From NCBI RefSeq assembly GCF_021266465.1, contig NZ_CP089848.1:2728001-2792000 (forward strand): a stretch of 64,000 nucleotides of DNA, written 5' to 3'. Numbering within the stretch: the stretch's first letter is position 1; each line of letters opens with the position of its first letter. The stretch comes from Paralcaligenes sp. KSB-10. GTDB lineage: Bacteria > Pseudomonadota > Gammaproteobacteria > Burkholderiales > Burkholderiaceae_B. The translations under genes were made by a program, and so were the position numbers. Shown here piece after piece: positions 54,338-62,255 of the stretch. The notes under the pieces were generated by a model. The model saw only the letters and a program-made list of their open reading frames with translations, was not told the DNA's origin and searched no databases.

Positions 54338-55987
54338 CTACGCCGGCCTTTTGGTGGCGGGGGCCGGCACAGACTCGATCAGCACATTGATGCATGCCGG
54401 CTTGCCGCTGTTGAAAGCCCTTTCGAGCGCGGCCGGCAGATCCATCTCTTTGGTCACATATTCGCCGTGCCCTCCCAGCGCTTCAACCACCTTGTCGTAG
54501 CGGGCGGGAAGCAACTCGCATCCCTGGGCGCGCGGCTTGCCATAAGTGCGCACCTGGATCTGGTATTCGGCATTCCATTTCGCATCGTTGCCCACGATGA
54601 CAATGATAGGCAGGCCGTATCGCACCGCCGTATCGAATTCAGCCATATGAAAACCGAATGTGCCATCGCCCATGACGGCCACGACCGGATGGGCCGGGTT
54701 TGCGATCTTGGCGGCCAGGGCAAACGGCAACGACGGGCCTATGGAGCCGGCGACACCATTGATCAGCCTATTCTTTGCCTGTGTGACGACCGCCTGGGGC
54801 CATTGGCCTATTTCCCCGCCATCGCATACAAGCGTCGCATCCGGATGCCGGGCAAAAAAATCTTGCAATACGGCGCACAGCTCCAGAGGATGAACCGGGC
54901 CGCCAATTGCCGATTGCACGCTTTTCCATTCCGGCGGGCGATAGTCCAGCGCAGCCCTTACCTGGTTCAGCCACTCCACGGGACGCGAAGAGTGACTGCC
55001 GGCGCTGGCCAGCAATGCATCGGCCGCACTGGCCGAATCGGCCAGCGTCGACAGGCTGAGCTGGTCTTGCCTATACTTCATGACCCGCGCAATCAGGTCC
55101 TGATCGGGATCGATAACAATAAACCGGCAATTCTGGTCAATGAAAGGGCTGCTGCCGAACCGCAAGGTGAAATCCAGCGGCTTGCCGAGCAGGACGATCA
55201 GGTCGGCCAGGGCCAATATTTCGGAGAACGCGCCCAGGCTTGGATCATTGATGCCGCGGGGACTTTCCATGCCTATGACCGGAACCTGCACCGCGCCCTC
55301 CAGGCGCGCCATCAGTGCGCGGCCCGGGCCGCCGCACAATGCAGGGCCGCAAAGAATCAGGGGCCGCTGCGCTCCGGAAATTTCCTTCATGATCCGCTCG
55401 GACATGTGTGTGGAAAGCGGCATGTGGATGGCACGGGAAGCAGAAGCCTCGGGCCAAAGGCTATCTGTGGAATCGACTCTTTGCTCCAGAAGATCGAACG
55501 GCAAGCTGATATGTACCGGACCGGGCCGTCCGCTTCGGGCAATCTGCATGGCCTTCGCCAGGTCATGCCCAAGGCCGGCCGCGGATTGCGCCGTCCAGGA
55601 GGCCTTCGCGACAGGCGCCGCCATTTCGGCCTGGCGCAATTCCTGAAAACTGCCTTTGCCCAGCTCGCCCAGGCCGGCATGCCCAGACAACAGCACCATG
55701 GGCGCTTCGGAAGCCAGCGAAGTAAAGAGCGCCGCGATACCGTTCGCATGGCCCTGCCCTCCCGTTACCATCGCAATGCCAACCTGGCCCGTGGTGCGCG
55801 CATACGCATCGGCCATATGCACGCAAGCGGCCTCGTGGCGCACGTGAATGATGTCGATGGGGGTATCGATCAGTGCATCGTAAAGCGGCATGATATGGTT
55901 TCCCGAAAGGGAAAACACCTTGTCGACGCCCATGCGGGCAAGTGTCTGCGCAATAATATCGGCGCCGCGAATGCCCTGTGCTTGCAT
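54338..55987 (-). CDS. Thiamine-diphosphate-dependent enzyme, acetolactate synthase-like, substrate unknown
   Basis: 549-residue enzyme with the three-domain IlvB/pyruvate-oxidase architecture. Glu52 in HVRHEAACVHMADAYAR is the cofactor-activating glutamate, and GDGTFGFHMAEFDTA with the NDAKWN that follows is the Mg-ThDP motif. Stretches such as GHAGLGELGKGSFQEL resemble acetolactate-synthase-like, oxalyl-CoA decarboxylase and 2-hydroxyacyl-CoA lyase relatives. It lacks the N-terminal sequence recalled for sulfoacetaldehyde acetyltransferase (Xsc), and it is not the short ComDE sulfopyruvate decarboxylase. It starts 66 bases after the flavoprotein gene with AAGGAAT upstream, so it belongs to that operon. 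It may act on a 2-oxo or sulfopyruvate-like intermediate; this is a guess. Confidence 0.7.
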   Translation of the reverse strand: MQAQGIRGADIIAQTLARMGVDKVFSLSGNHIMPLYDALIDTPIDIIHVRHEAACVHMADAYARTTGQVGIAMVTGGQGHANGIAALFTSLASEAPMVLLSGHAGLGELGKGSFQELRQAEMAAPVAKASWTAQSAAGLGHDLAKAMQIARSGRPGPVHISLPFDLLEQRVDSTDSLWPEASASRAIHMPLSTHMSERIMKEISGAQRPLILCGPALCGGPGRALMARLEGAVQVPVIGMESPRGINDPSLGAFSEILALADLIVLLGKPLDFTLRFGSSPFIDQNCRFIVIDPDQDLIARVMKYRQDQLSLSTLADSASAADALLASAGSHSSRPVEWLNQVRAALDYRPPEWKSVQSAIGGPVHPLELCAVLQDFFARHPDATLVCDGGEIGQWPQAVVTQAKNRLINGVAGSIGPSLPFALAAKIANPAHPVVAVMGDGTFGFHMAEFDTAVRYGLPIIVIVGNDAKWNAEYQIQVRTYGKPRAQGCELLPARYDKVVEALGGHGEYVTKEMDLPAALERAFNSGKPACINVLIESVPAPATKRPA

Positions 55988-56053
55988 AGCGGTATTCCTT
56001 ACTCAAGAATCGGATAGTCGTACTATTTTGAACCGGCGGCTCCGGGGCCGCCG

Positions 56054-57772
56054 CTATTCCGACAGAATAGTAGCTCCGGGAGCGACTCGGGTGAAGTGTA
56101 CAGGCCTGCGCGAGAGCTCGAGCAATCCGTCGACATCCCGCACCACGGTATAGGTCGAGTTCGGCAAATCGCCCGGCTCGGGGAAATCTTCCCGAAAATG
56201 GGCTCCGCGGGAATTCTCGCGCGCCAGTGCCGCGCTGGCAATCGCCTTGCTGACCGCAATGAGGCTTTTCAGATTCAGCCAATCGTGCCAGGTAAGATTG
56301 AACGCCCGGTCTTCGCCCGATACGCCTGTCAGGTCCAGCGCGGCATCGAGCGCACCCAGCGTCTGCAGGCCGCGCTCGATGCTTTCTCCTGTGCGCGAAA
56401 TGCCCACGTCGTCCCACATGCACGCATACAACTGCTCGCGAATTTCCTCCAGGTCTCCCGGCGCCTGTCCGAATGGCGCCCGATGCATTGCGACGCTGCG
56501 CTGGATGGCGGCGTCGTCCGGCGCACGCAGTTCATTATTTTGCCCGACCCATGCCGCCATGCTTTCCCCGGCTATGCCGCCAAAGACCGTGGAATTGGCC
56601 ACGCCATTTCCACCCAGCCGGTTTGCCCCATGCACTCCGCCCGTATCTTCCCCGGCGGCAAAGAGGCCTTTTAGCGACGTTGTGCAATCGGGTTCAAAAA
56701 CAACGCCGCCCATCATGTAATGCGCCGTCGGCACGACCTCGACCAGGCCGCCCGCCAGATCGAAGCCGCAATCGGCGCAACGCTCGACCATGCCCTTGAA
56801 TTGCCGGCGCACATTGTCGGCCCCCAGGTGGCTCATCTGGATGTAGACGCCGCCATTGGGCGAGGCATCGCCCGAGCGCATTTCCGTATAGATCGAGCGC
56901 GAGACAATATCGCGTGTTGCCCGCTCGCCGCGAGGATCGTAATTGTGCATGAAGCGCTCACGCTTGCCATTCAGCAGATAGCCGCCCGCACCGCGCAAGC
57001 CCTCTTCGAGCACCGTGCCAGTCATGCGCGTGCCGGTTCCCGCCAGCAGGCCGGTCGGATGGAACTGCACCATTTCCATATCGCGCAGGAACAGGCCGGC
57101 CCGCAAGGCCATCGCCAGGCCGTCACAGCTCTTTTCTCCGGAAGGAGTGTGATACTTGTACATGGTGGGGCCGCCGCCCGTTGCCAGCAACACCGCCTTG
57201 GCCTGCACAAATACAAACTCGCCGCTATGCATGGATATCATCAGCACGCCGGCAAGCGCGGTACCGTCGGCCGTTTTTATGAGCTCAACGGCCCGGTGCT
57301 CTTCCAGCCGATGTATGCCGCGGGCCCACACCTGCTCGGAAAGCCGATTGATGATCTCGATACCGGTGAGATCGCCCTTGTGCACGGTCCGGTCGAAAGT
57401 CTGCCCGGCAAAGGCCTTCTGATGCACGGTTCCGTCGGGATTGCGATCAAAAAAACAACCCAGCTCATTTTCGAGCTCGTGTACGCGCTCGACCCCTTTG
57501 GTGACCAGCGTCCAGGCAAGATCCTGGTTGGACAGCCATTTGCCGCCCTCGATCGTATCCATGAAATGGCGCTCTACCGAGTCGCCCTCCGCCAGGGCGA
57601 CGTTATAGCCGCCTTGCACCATCCTGGTACAGCCCGACTTCCCAAGCAGGCCTTTTACGGCAACGGTCACCGACAGTTCCGGATTGGCGCTATGCGCATG
57701 CAATGCGGCGAACAGGCCCGCGCCCCCGGAACCCAGGATCAGGATATCGGTTTGTATGCGTTTGACGCTCAT
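56054..57772 (-). CDS. Succinate dehydrogenase/fumarate reductase-like flavoprotein subunit
   Basis: 572-residue FAD protein of the SdhA/FrdA family. Dinucleotide motif GSGGAG (14-19). The carboxylate-handling residues of SdhA are kept: His238 (VQFHPTG), Arg287 (RATRDIVSRSI), His351 (AHYMMGG) and Arg385 (NRLGGNG). Two differences stand out. The histidine that carries covalent FAD (SHT in SdhA) is replaced in GCTRMVQGG by Cys48. The substrate-loop TEGxRGEGG reads EEGLRGAGG (256-264), so Glu256 replaces the threonine, after a six-residue insertion. Its ATG overlaps the fumarase beta stop (ATGA). Likely an oxidase of a succinate analogue feeding quinone. Confidence 0.82.
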   Translation of the reverse strand: MSVKRIQTDILILGSGGAGLFAALHAHSANPELSVTVAVKGLLGKSGCTRMVQGGYNVALAEGDSVERHFMDTIEGGKWLSNQDLAWTLVTKGVERVHELENELGCFFDRNPDGTVHQKAFAGQTFDRTVHKGDLTGIEIINRLSEQVWARGIHRLEEHRAVELIKTADGTALAGVLMISMHSGEFVFVQAKAVLLATGGGPTMYKYHTPSGEKSCDGLAMALRAGLFLRDMEMVQFHPTGLLAGTGTRMTGTVLEEGLRGAGGYLLNGKRERFMHNYDPRGERATRDIVSRSIYTEMRSGDASPNGGVYIQMSHLGADNVRRQFKGMVERCADCGFDLAGGLVEVVPTAHYMMGGVVFEPDCTTSLKGLFAAGEDTGGVHGANRLGGNGVANSTVFGGIAGESMAAWVGQNNELRAPDDAAIQRSVAMHRAPFGQAPGDLEEIREQLYACMWDDVGISRTGESIERGLQTLGALDAALDLTGVSGEDRAFNLTWHDWLNLKSLIAVSKAIASAALARENSRGAHFREDFPEPGDLPNSTYTVVRDVDGLLELSRRPVHFTRVAPGATILSE

Positions 57773-58383
57773 GCGGATTTAACTCCAAGAGACGCCAGCA
57801 CCTGGGCGCGCCGCGCCGCGGCATCGTTGCGCACAACGTTGTACAGACTGCCGCCCTGGCTATCCATGGCCACCAGCAAGGGGCCGAAATCCTTGACACG
57901 AAACTTCCACAGGGATTCGGGATTCAGGTCGTCCAGATCGACGTCTTCGATCTGTTCTATCCAGGTCGTTTCCAGCGCCGCCGTACCGCCCACAATGGCA
58001 AGGTATACGCCGCCCAGTTCCTGGAACGCCGACAGGGAATCTTCCCGCAGGCCGCCTTTGCCGATAATGATGCGCACGCCGGTTTCGCTCATCAAGGGGC
58101 GGGTGAAACGCTCCATGCGATCCGAAGTGGTTGTGCCTATGCAAATAGACGCATAACCGCAAGGATTTTGCGCGTCTTTCGGTACTTTCTTTACGTTCGG
58201 CGCGGTATGAATAACCGCATGGCCACGCAGGTCGAAACGCGTGCTGCGATGATGATCGAACATATGGATCTGCGTAGCATCGCGGATGCCGAACAATGTG
58301 GTTTGCAGGGTAACGGTGTCGTTGATGCGCAGCCGCCGGACCTGCTCTTCGGTCACTGGAGTGCTGAGTTCGTAGTGGGCCAT
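57769..58383 (-). CDS. Class I fumarase/tartrate dehydratase-type hydratase, beta subunit
   Basis: 204-residue C-terminal-domain homologue of class I fumarases, comparable to TtdB. Motifs: HTAPNVKKV (from His59), GTTTSDRMERF (83-93), IIIGKGGL, EQIEDVDLDDLNPESLWKFRVKDFGPLLV and a final MDSQGG. With the alpha subunit it forms an iron-sulfur hydratase adding water to a trans-unsaturated dicarboxylate. It starts 2 bases after the alpha stop and overlaps the flavoprotein start. Whether the substrate is fumarate, mesaconate, tartrate or a sulfonate analogue cannot be told from sequence. Confidence 0.85.
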   Translation of the reverse strand: MAHYELSTPVTEEQVRRLRINDTVTLQTTLFGIRDATQIHMFDHHRSTRFDLRGHAVIHTAPNVKKVPKDAQNPCGYASICIGTTTSDRMERFTRPLMSETGVRIIIGKGGLREDSLSAFQELGGVYLAIVGGTAALETTWIEQIEDVDLDDLNPESLWKFRVKDFGPLLVAMDSQGGSLYNVVRNDAAARRAQVLASLGVKSA

Positions 58384-58385
58384 GA

Positions 58386-59261
58386 TCAGAATCCGTAAGA
58401 AACGCCCGATGGCGAAAAAGTGGCGGTCGCCCTGCGGGCGGAATGGCACTGCATATTGACCGCCACCGGGTTCATCGTAATGTGCGTGGAGGCCAGTTCG
58501 ATATGGACGGCAAATGCCGTGGAGTCGCCCCCCAGGCCCTGCGGCCCGATGCCCAGTTGATTCACCGCGGCCGACAGCTGCTGCTCGAGCTTGGCCCCTT
58601 CGGGATCTGAACAATGGCTCCCCAGGGCCCGGGTCGCGGCCCGTTTGGCCAGCGCCACGCACAAGTCGGAGCTGCCGCCCACGCCGACGCCGACAATCGT
58701 GGGCGGACAGGTTTTCCCGCCCGCCGCCAAAACGCAATCGATCGTAAAGGCCTTGATGGCGTCGATTCCCTCGGCGGGTATGGCCATCTTGAGGAAAGAA
58801 TTGTTTTCCGAACCACTGCCTTTGGGAATCATGGTTATTTTCAGATAGTCCGGGATATCGACGAAATCGATGCTGATTACCGGCACCTCTATTCCACAGG
58901 ACGTATTGTCGTTGATGCGGGTAAGCGGATGCACAATGGACGAGCGGAACGGATGCTCGGTCGTGGCGCGCTCGCACCCCTTGCGGATCGCCTGTTTGAG
59001 CGCGTAGCCGTTCACCTCCGCATTGCTGCCTATGGCTATCTTGTAAATGGGTACGCCGGTGTCCTGGCACAGCAAATTGTTGGCGCCTTCGGCCACGCTG
59101 ATATTGGTGATCATGGTGCCGAGAATGCGCTGGGCGACCGGTGCGGTTTCAGCCGCGGCCAAGCTGGTGAAGCCCTCTTTGATATCGGGCGGCAGCACCT
59201 TCAGGGCGCGAATGTACAGTTCCTTCGCCGCTTCTTCAACGGCCGACAGATCAATTTTCAC
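58386..59261 (-). CDS. Class I fumarase/tartrate dehydratase-type hydratase, alpha subunit
   Basis: 291-residue catalytic alpha subunit carrying the 4Fe-4S site. Cys65 (LLCQDTGVPIY) and Cys185 (KTCPPTIVGVGVGG) align with two cluster ligands; the third is not assigned. PKGSGSENNSFLKM and GIGPQGLGGDSTAF are family motifs. GTG 59261 is the start because GGAGAT lies just upstream and family sequence (MKIDLSAVEEAAKELYIRAL) begins there; the long upstream extension of the frame belongs to the membrane anchor gene in another frame. It lies 32 bases after the second membrane anchor gene, embedded between dehydrogenase subunits. Confidence 0.86.
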   Translation of the reverse strand: MKIDLSAVEEAAKELYIRALKVLPPDIKEGFTSLAAAETAPVAQRILGTMITNISVAEGANNLLCQDTGVPIYKIAIGSNAEVNGYALKQAIRKGCERATTEHPFRSSIVHPLTRINDNTSCGIEVPVISIDFVDIPDYLKITMIPKGSGSENNSFLKMAIPAEGIDAIKAFTIDCVLAAGGKTCPPTIVGVGVGGSSDLCVALAKRAATRALGSHCSDPEGAKLEQQLSAAVNQLGIGPQGLGGDSTAFAVHIELASTHITMNPVAVNMQCHSARRATATFSPSGVSYGF

Positions 59262-59293
59262 AATATCTCCTTCAGTATCCGGCGCGCCGGCAC

Positions 59294-59650
59294 TTATCCA
59301 ATCAATGCCAGGGCAAAAGCGAGCCCGACCGCAATGCCAAAACCGCCGGCACCGGCGATCCAGTTTTTGCGCAGCCCCGGCTGCCCGCCGAACTCGATCA
59401 GCAAGAGCCGTATTCCACCCATCATGTGCAATGACAACAGAACGACCACGCCCCATTCGCTGAACTTGAACAAGGCGTTGTCGGTAAGCTTCAGGAATCC
59501 GTCGAGCGCGGCTTGGCCGTGTATCGCCCGGCTTAGCGCCCAAAAATGCACCGGCAGGAACAAACCCAGGACCAGCCCCGAAATGCGATGAACCAGGAAC
59601 GCCCAGTAGGCCGGGTGATTGCGCGAACGGAAATCATTGCCGCGCTTCAT
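59294..59650 (-). CDS. Succinate dehydrogenase-like cytochrome b / membrane anchor subunit
   Basis: 118-residue integral membrane protein with three helices (about 15-39, 64-86 and 97-117). HRISGLVLGLFLPVHFW carries His21 and His35, and LSLHMMGG has His75, as in heme-binding SdhC/FrdC-type anchors. It transfers electrons between the iron-sulfur subunit and the quinone pool. Its ATG overlaps the stop of the preceding anchor gene by 4 bases. ATG 59650 (MKRGNDFRSRNHPAYWAF) is the true start; the upstream extension is out-of-frame coding of the neighbour. Confidence 0.82.
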   Translation of the reverse strand: MKRGNDFRSRNHPAYWAFLVHRISGLVLGLFLPVHFWALSRAIHGQAALDGFLKLTDNALFKFSEWGVVVLLSLHMMGGIRLLLIEFGGQPGLRKNWIAGAGGFGIAVGLAFALALIG

Positions 59651-59991
59651 GATGCAAGCACCGCATAAACGGCGAGAAACCCCATGAACAGGATTGCAAC
59701 GCCAAAAATATTGGAAACCATATTGGCCGTTTTTTGAGGCCAGGCCAGCCATTCTTCCGCAATTTTCGCCAGGCCGATCGGCACATGCACCGTACAGGCC
59801 AGCACAAAAATGCCGTAGAACACGCCTACCCACCAATTACCCTGTGTGCGGCCGAGGATTTCAGCTGCGGTAAGCCCGCCGCGCACCGCATAGATAATCA
59901 CGCCGATGTGGACCAGCACGCAAATGGCCAGCACCATTGCGCTGATGCGCTGCCAATACCAGCGCCTGGCTTGATGCGCGGCCGTCGTCAT
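59647..59991 (-). CDS. Succinate dehydrogenase-like membrane anchor subunit
   Basis: 114-residue integral membrane protein with three helices (about 15-36, 52-75 and 88-112). His28 (VLVHIG) and His69 (CTVHVPIG) are candidate heme ligands. RRWYWQRISAMVLAICVLVH resembles the first helix of fumarate-reductase and succinate-dehydrogenase anchors. It overlaps both neighbours by 4 bases (ATGA), so the iron-sulfur, anchor and anchor genes are translationally coupled. Confidence 0.8.
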   Translation of the reverse strand: MTTAAHQARRWYWQRISAMVLAICVLVHIGVIIYAVRGGLTAAEILGRTQGNWWVGVFYGIFVLACTVHVPIGLAKIAEEWLAWPQKTANMVSNIFGVAILFMGFLAVYAVLAS

Positions 59992-60704
59992 AGATCGCCC
60001 CGGATGGCCGCCTTGGCGGCAAGCTTTTTCAGGCCGGCAATGCTGAAGGTTGGCGAAAGCCCCTTGGGACAGCGCTCGGTGCAGGAACCCTGGGTATGGC
60101 AGGAATGGCAGCCGGCATCGCCCGCCACCGCCTGCAAACGCTCATGCTGCTGCATGTCGCGCGCATCGTTGACCAGCGTCCAGGCACGATTGAGTGCCGC
60201 GGGGCCCAGGAAATCGGGCCGCCAGGTGACGACATCGCACGACGAATAGCATACGCCGCAACCGATGCATTCCATGCCGGCATCGGCCGCAACACGCTCT
60301 TTGGAGGCCGGATCGACCCGCGCGAAATCGTCGTGGCGCGTCTTCGAACCCTTGAACTGCCCCTTGGCGCGCGCCCATTTGTCGAAAAACTCGTTCATGT
60401 CGGCGGCAAGATCCTTGACGACCGGCAGGTTTGCCAGAGGCGCAATTTCCAGTTCGCCGCTGCTTGCGACCTTGGCGACGTGAGTGCGGCACGTCCAGCG
60501 CGCAACCCCGTTGACCGTCATGGCACAGGAACCGCACATGCCGACGCGGCATGAGAAACGATAACTCAGAGTGTGATCCAGATGGCGCTGGATATACGTC
60601 ACGACGTCGAGGACGGTCTGGCTTTCGCGGCGCGGCACCTCGTAGGCCACAAAACTGCCTCGCTCCTTTCCGCGCCAGACCTTCACATTGAGATTGTCAG
60701 TCAT
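59988..60704 (-). CDS. Succinate dehydrogenase/fumarate reductase-like iron-sulfur subunit
   Basis: 238-residue SdhB/FrdB homologue with all three clusters. 2Fe-2S: Cys52, Cys57, Cys60 and Cys72 (SCRVGMCGSCAMTVNG ... TC). 4Fe-4S and 3Fe-4S: CIGCGVCYSSC (146-156) and CHSCHTQGSCTERCPKG (199-215). ATG 60704 (MTDNLNVKVWRG) is preferred; a longer open frame upstream has no family character. First gene of the dehydrogenase/hydratase operon, 236 bases downstream of the TauT-type binding protein gene on the same strand. Confidence 0.88.
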   Translation of the reverse strand: MTDNLNVKVWRGKERGSFVAYEVPRRESQTVLDVVTYIQRHLDHTLSYRFSCRVGMCGSCAMTVNGVARWTCRTHVAKVASSGELEIAPLANLPVVKDLAADMNEFFDKWARAKGQFKGSKTRHDDFARVDPASKERVAADAGMECIGCGVCYSSCDVVTWRPDFLGPAALNRAWTLVNDARDMQQHERLQAVAGDAGCHSCHTQGSCTERCPKGLSPTFSIAGLKKLAAKAAIRGDL

Positions 60705-60883
60705 AAAGCTCTCTATTTCCCTTTGGCATACAGCGGCGCCGCAACCGGCCCCATCGCATTGCCGAAGCATGATCGACCAGGCCGAATCCAATAGCTTTTA
60801 TTATTAGCGCCGCCATTCAAAAAGAAAAGCTAGTATTTATTCGTTAAAAATAAATTTTTTCTTTATTATTGATAGCCTTCCAC

Positions 60884-60921
60884 CCGCAAGCCAAACCGCC
60901 GTTAAACGGCCTGGCTTGCGG
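60884..60921 (-). other. Hairpin between the binding-protein gene and the dehydrogenase operon
   Basis: CCGCAAGCCA (60884-60893) pairs with TGGCTTGCGG (60912-60921), with an inner CCG/CGG pair. On the minus strand it follows the binding protein stop by 19 bases but has no T-run, so it may be an RNA-stabilising or attenuating hairpin and not a full terminator. The AT-rich stretch 60790-60870 downstream could hold a separate promoter for the dehydrogenase operon. Confidence 0.45.
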
Positions 60922-60940
60922 TGCACAACCCTGCAGAACC

Positions 60941-61954
60941 TCAACTGCCGTGCGCATTCTGCACATTGGGGAAGAACATGTCTTTCCAGGATGCAGGCTT
61001 GACCTTGATGAAACCGATTCGGTACATGAAATCGACGTATTTCATGACGTTTTTCGGCGTAGTCGTGAATTCGACGTTCGGATCGTTCAGGATTTTTTCG
61101 AAAAATTCCACCGGCTCTTTCGATTTGGTGACCTTGATGTACAGCTCGGCGGCCGCCTTTTTATCGTGGTTGATAAAAGCGATTGCCTCGTCGAACGCTT
61201 TGACGAAGGCCGCATAGGTCTTGGGATTGGCATCCGCGAATTTCTGGGTTGCCCAGACGATATTGAACGTATGCGGGCCCCCGGTTACATCGTACGAATT
61301 CAAGACGGTATGAATCCCGGGCTTGCTCAGTTCGATGTACTGGAACGGCGGAGACGTGAAATGGCTGTCGATTTCACTGCTGCCCGACAGCAGCGCCGCC
61401 ATGCCATCCGGATGCGATTGGGTCACGGTCAATGCATCCAGCTTGTTTTGCTGGCCCGGACCGAAGGCCTTTTCCGCCGCCATTTGCAGCGTTATAGCCT
61501 GAATCGAAACCTTGACCGCCGGCAGCGCAATCCGGTCTTTGCTGGTGAAATCTTTGATTGTCTTGACGTCAGGGTTGCGGGTGTTCAACAGCAAAGGCAT
61601 GGAATTCATGGCCGACACGCCCTTGACGCCAACGTTCTTGACGGTCTTGGACCACAATGTGACGAACGGCCCCACGCCCCCCGATGCGAACTGCAAATCG
61701 CCCGACAATATGGCATCGTTCATGACATTGCCGCCGGCGAATTTGGCCCATTTCACCTCGATGTCGCCCAGGCCGGCCGCCTTTGCTTCTTTCCGCAGAA
61801 GCTGTTTCTCCTGCATCACCATCAATGGCAAATAGCTGATTCCATACTGCTGCGCAATGCTGACGACCTTGATTTCAGCCATGGCGCTGGGGCTTGATCC
61901 AGCCAGCAAGCTGGCCCCCAGCAAAAGCGGCAATCCGAGTTTTCCGAGTTTCAT
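60941..61954 (-). CDS. NitT/TauT-family ABC transporter substrate-binding protein
   Basis: 337-residue periplasmic receptor of the nitrate/sulfonate/taurine class. Signal peptide 1 to about 26 (cleavage near AMA-EIK). Features: QQYGISYLPLMVMQEKQLL, ILSGDLQFASGGVGPFVTLW and LPAVKVSIQAITLQMAAEKAFG. It has no ATPase or permease beside it; the TauT-type ATPase/permease pair at 49625-51311 lacks a receptor, so the two halves very probably form one transporter. Divergent from the GntR gene, with GTCA-N6-TGAC sites between. The ligand is presumably the sulfonate that feeds the cluster. Confidence 0.9.
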   Translation of the reverse strand: MKLGKLGLPLLLGASLLAGSSPSAMAEIKVVSIAQQYGISYLPLMVMQEKQLLRKEAKAAGLGDIEVKWAKFAGGNVMNDAILSGDLQFASGGVGPFVTLWSKTVKNVGVKGVSAMNSMPLLLNTRNPDVKTIKDFTSKDRIALPAVKVSIQAITLQMAAEKAFGPGQQNKLDALTVTQSHPDGMAALLSGSSEIDSHFTSPPFQYIELSKPGIHTVLNSYDVTGGPHTFNIVWATQKFADANPKTYAAFVKAFDEAIAFINHDKKAAAELYIKVTKSKEPVEFFEKILNDPNVEFTTTPKNVMKYVDFMYRIGFIKVKPASWKDMFFPNVQNAHGS

Positions 61955-62194
61955 TTTGTCTCCTTTTTTGCTTCGTTAGGTGGCGCACACGACACGCCTT
62001 TTGAAGTCTACCGGAACCGATATGCTACCTTCCTGATTCCGCATCCAATTCTGGATTCTTGTTTATTGTTGCTCGAGCGCGGATCCACGCTACCCACTGG
62101 CAGCGCCCTTCATAACGGGATCCATCCGCCCGCCCCGCACACGCCGCGGCGCATTGTTATAGTCGATTGCATGATAGGTTCTGAATTCATCAAT

Positions 62195-62208
62195 GTCAAC
62201 TATATGAC
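62195..62208. promoter_or_regulatory. GTCA-N6-TGAC operator-like site 1
   Basis: GTCAACTATATGAC. It abuts the -35 of the gntR promoter and matches 13 of 14 bases of the site overlapping the suyA -35 (47831-47844, other strand). Candidate binding site of the GntR/UTRA regulator encoded at 62302. Confidence 0.6.
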
Positions 62209-62255
62209 TTGTATCAATGGAACGCTTTTTACTATAATCCTGGAAAACCGGCCTC

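Noticed and set aside
54338-55987. Sulfoacetaldehyde acetyltransferase (Xsc) or sulfopyruvate decarboxylase (ComDE).
   Set aside because: The N-terminal region does not match the Xsc sequence I recall, and the 549-residue IlvB layout is not that of ComDE. No phosphate acetyltransferase gene accompanies it.
54314-56017. Open frame of 567 codons antisense to the ThDP enzyme, and another of 478 codons (56720-58156) antisense to the flavoprotein.
   Set aside because: Both lie opposite genes with intact cofactor motifs and show only shadow composition.
56054-60704. Housekeeping succinate dehydrogenase and fumarase of the TCA cycle.
   Set aside because: Interleaved gene order, loss of the FAD-linking histidine and placement beside a TauT receptor and suy genes argue for an accessory role. 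Not fully excluded, because the rest of the genome is unseen.
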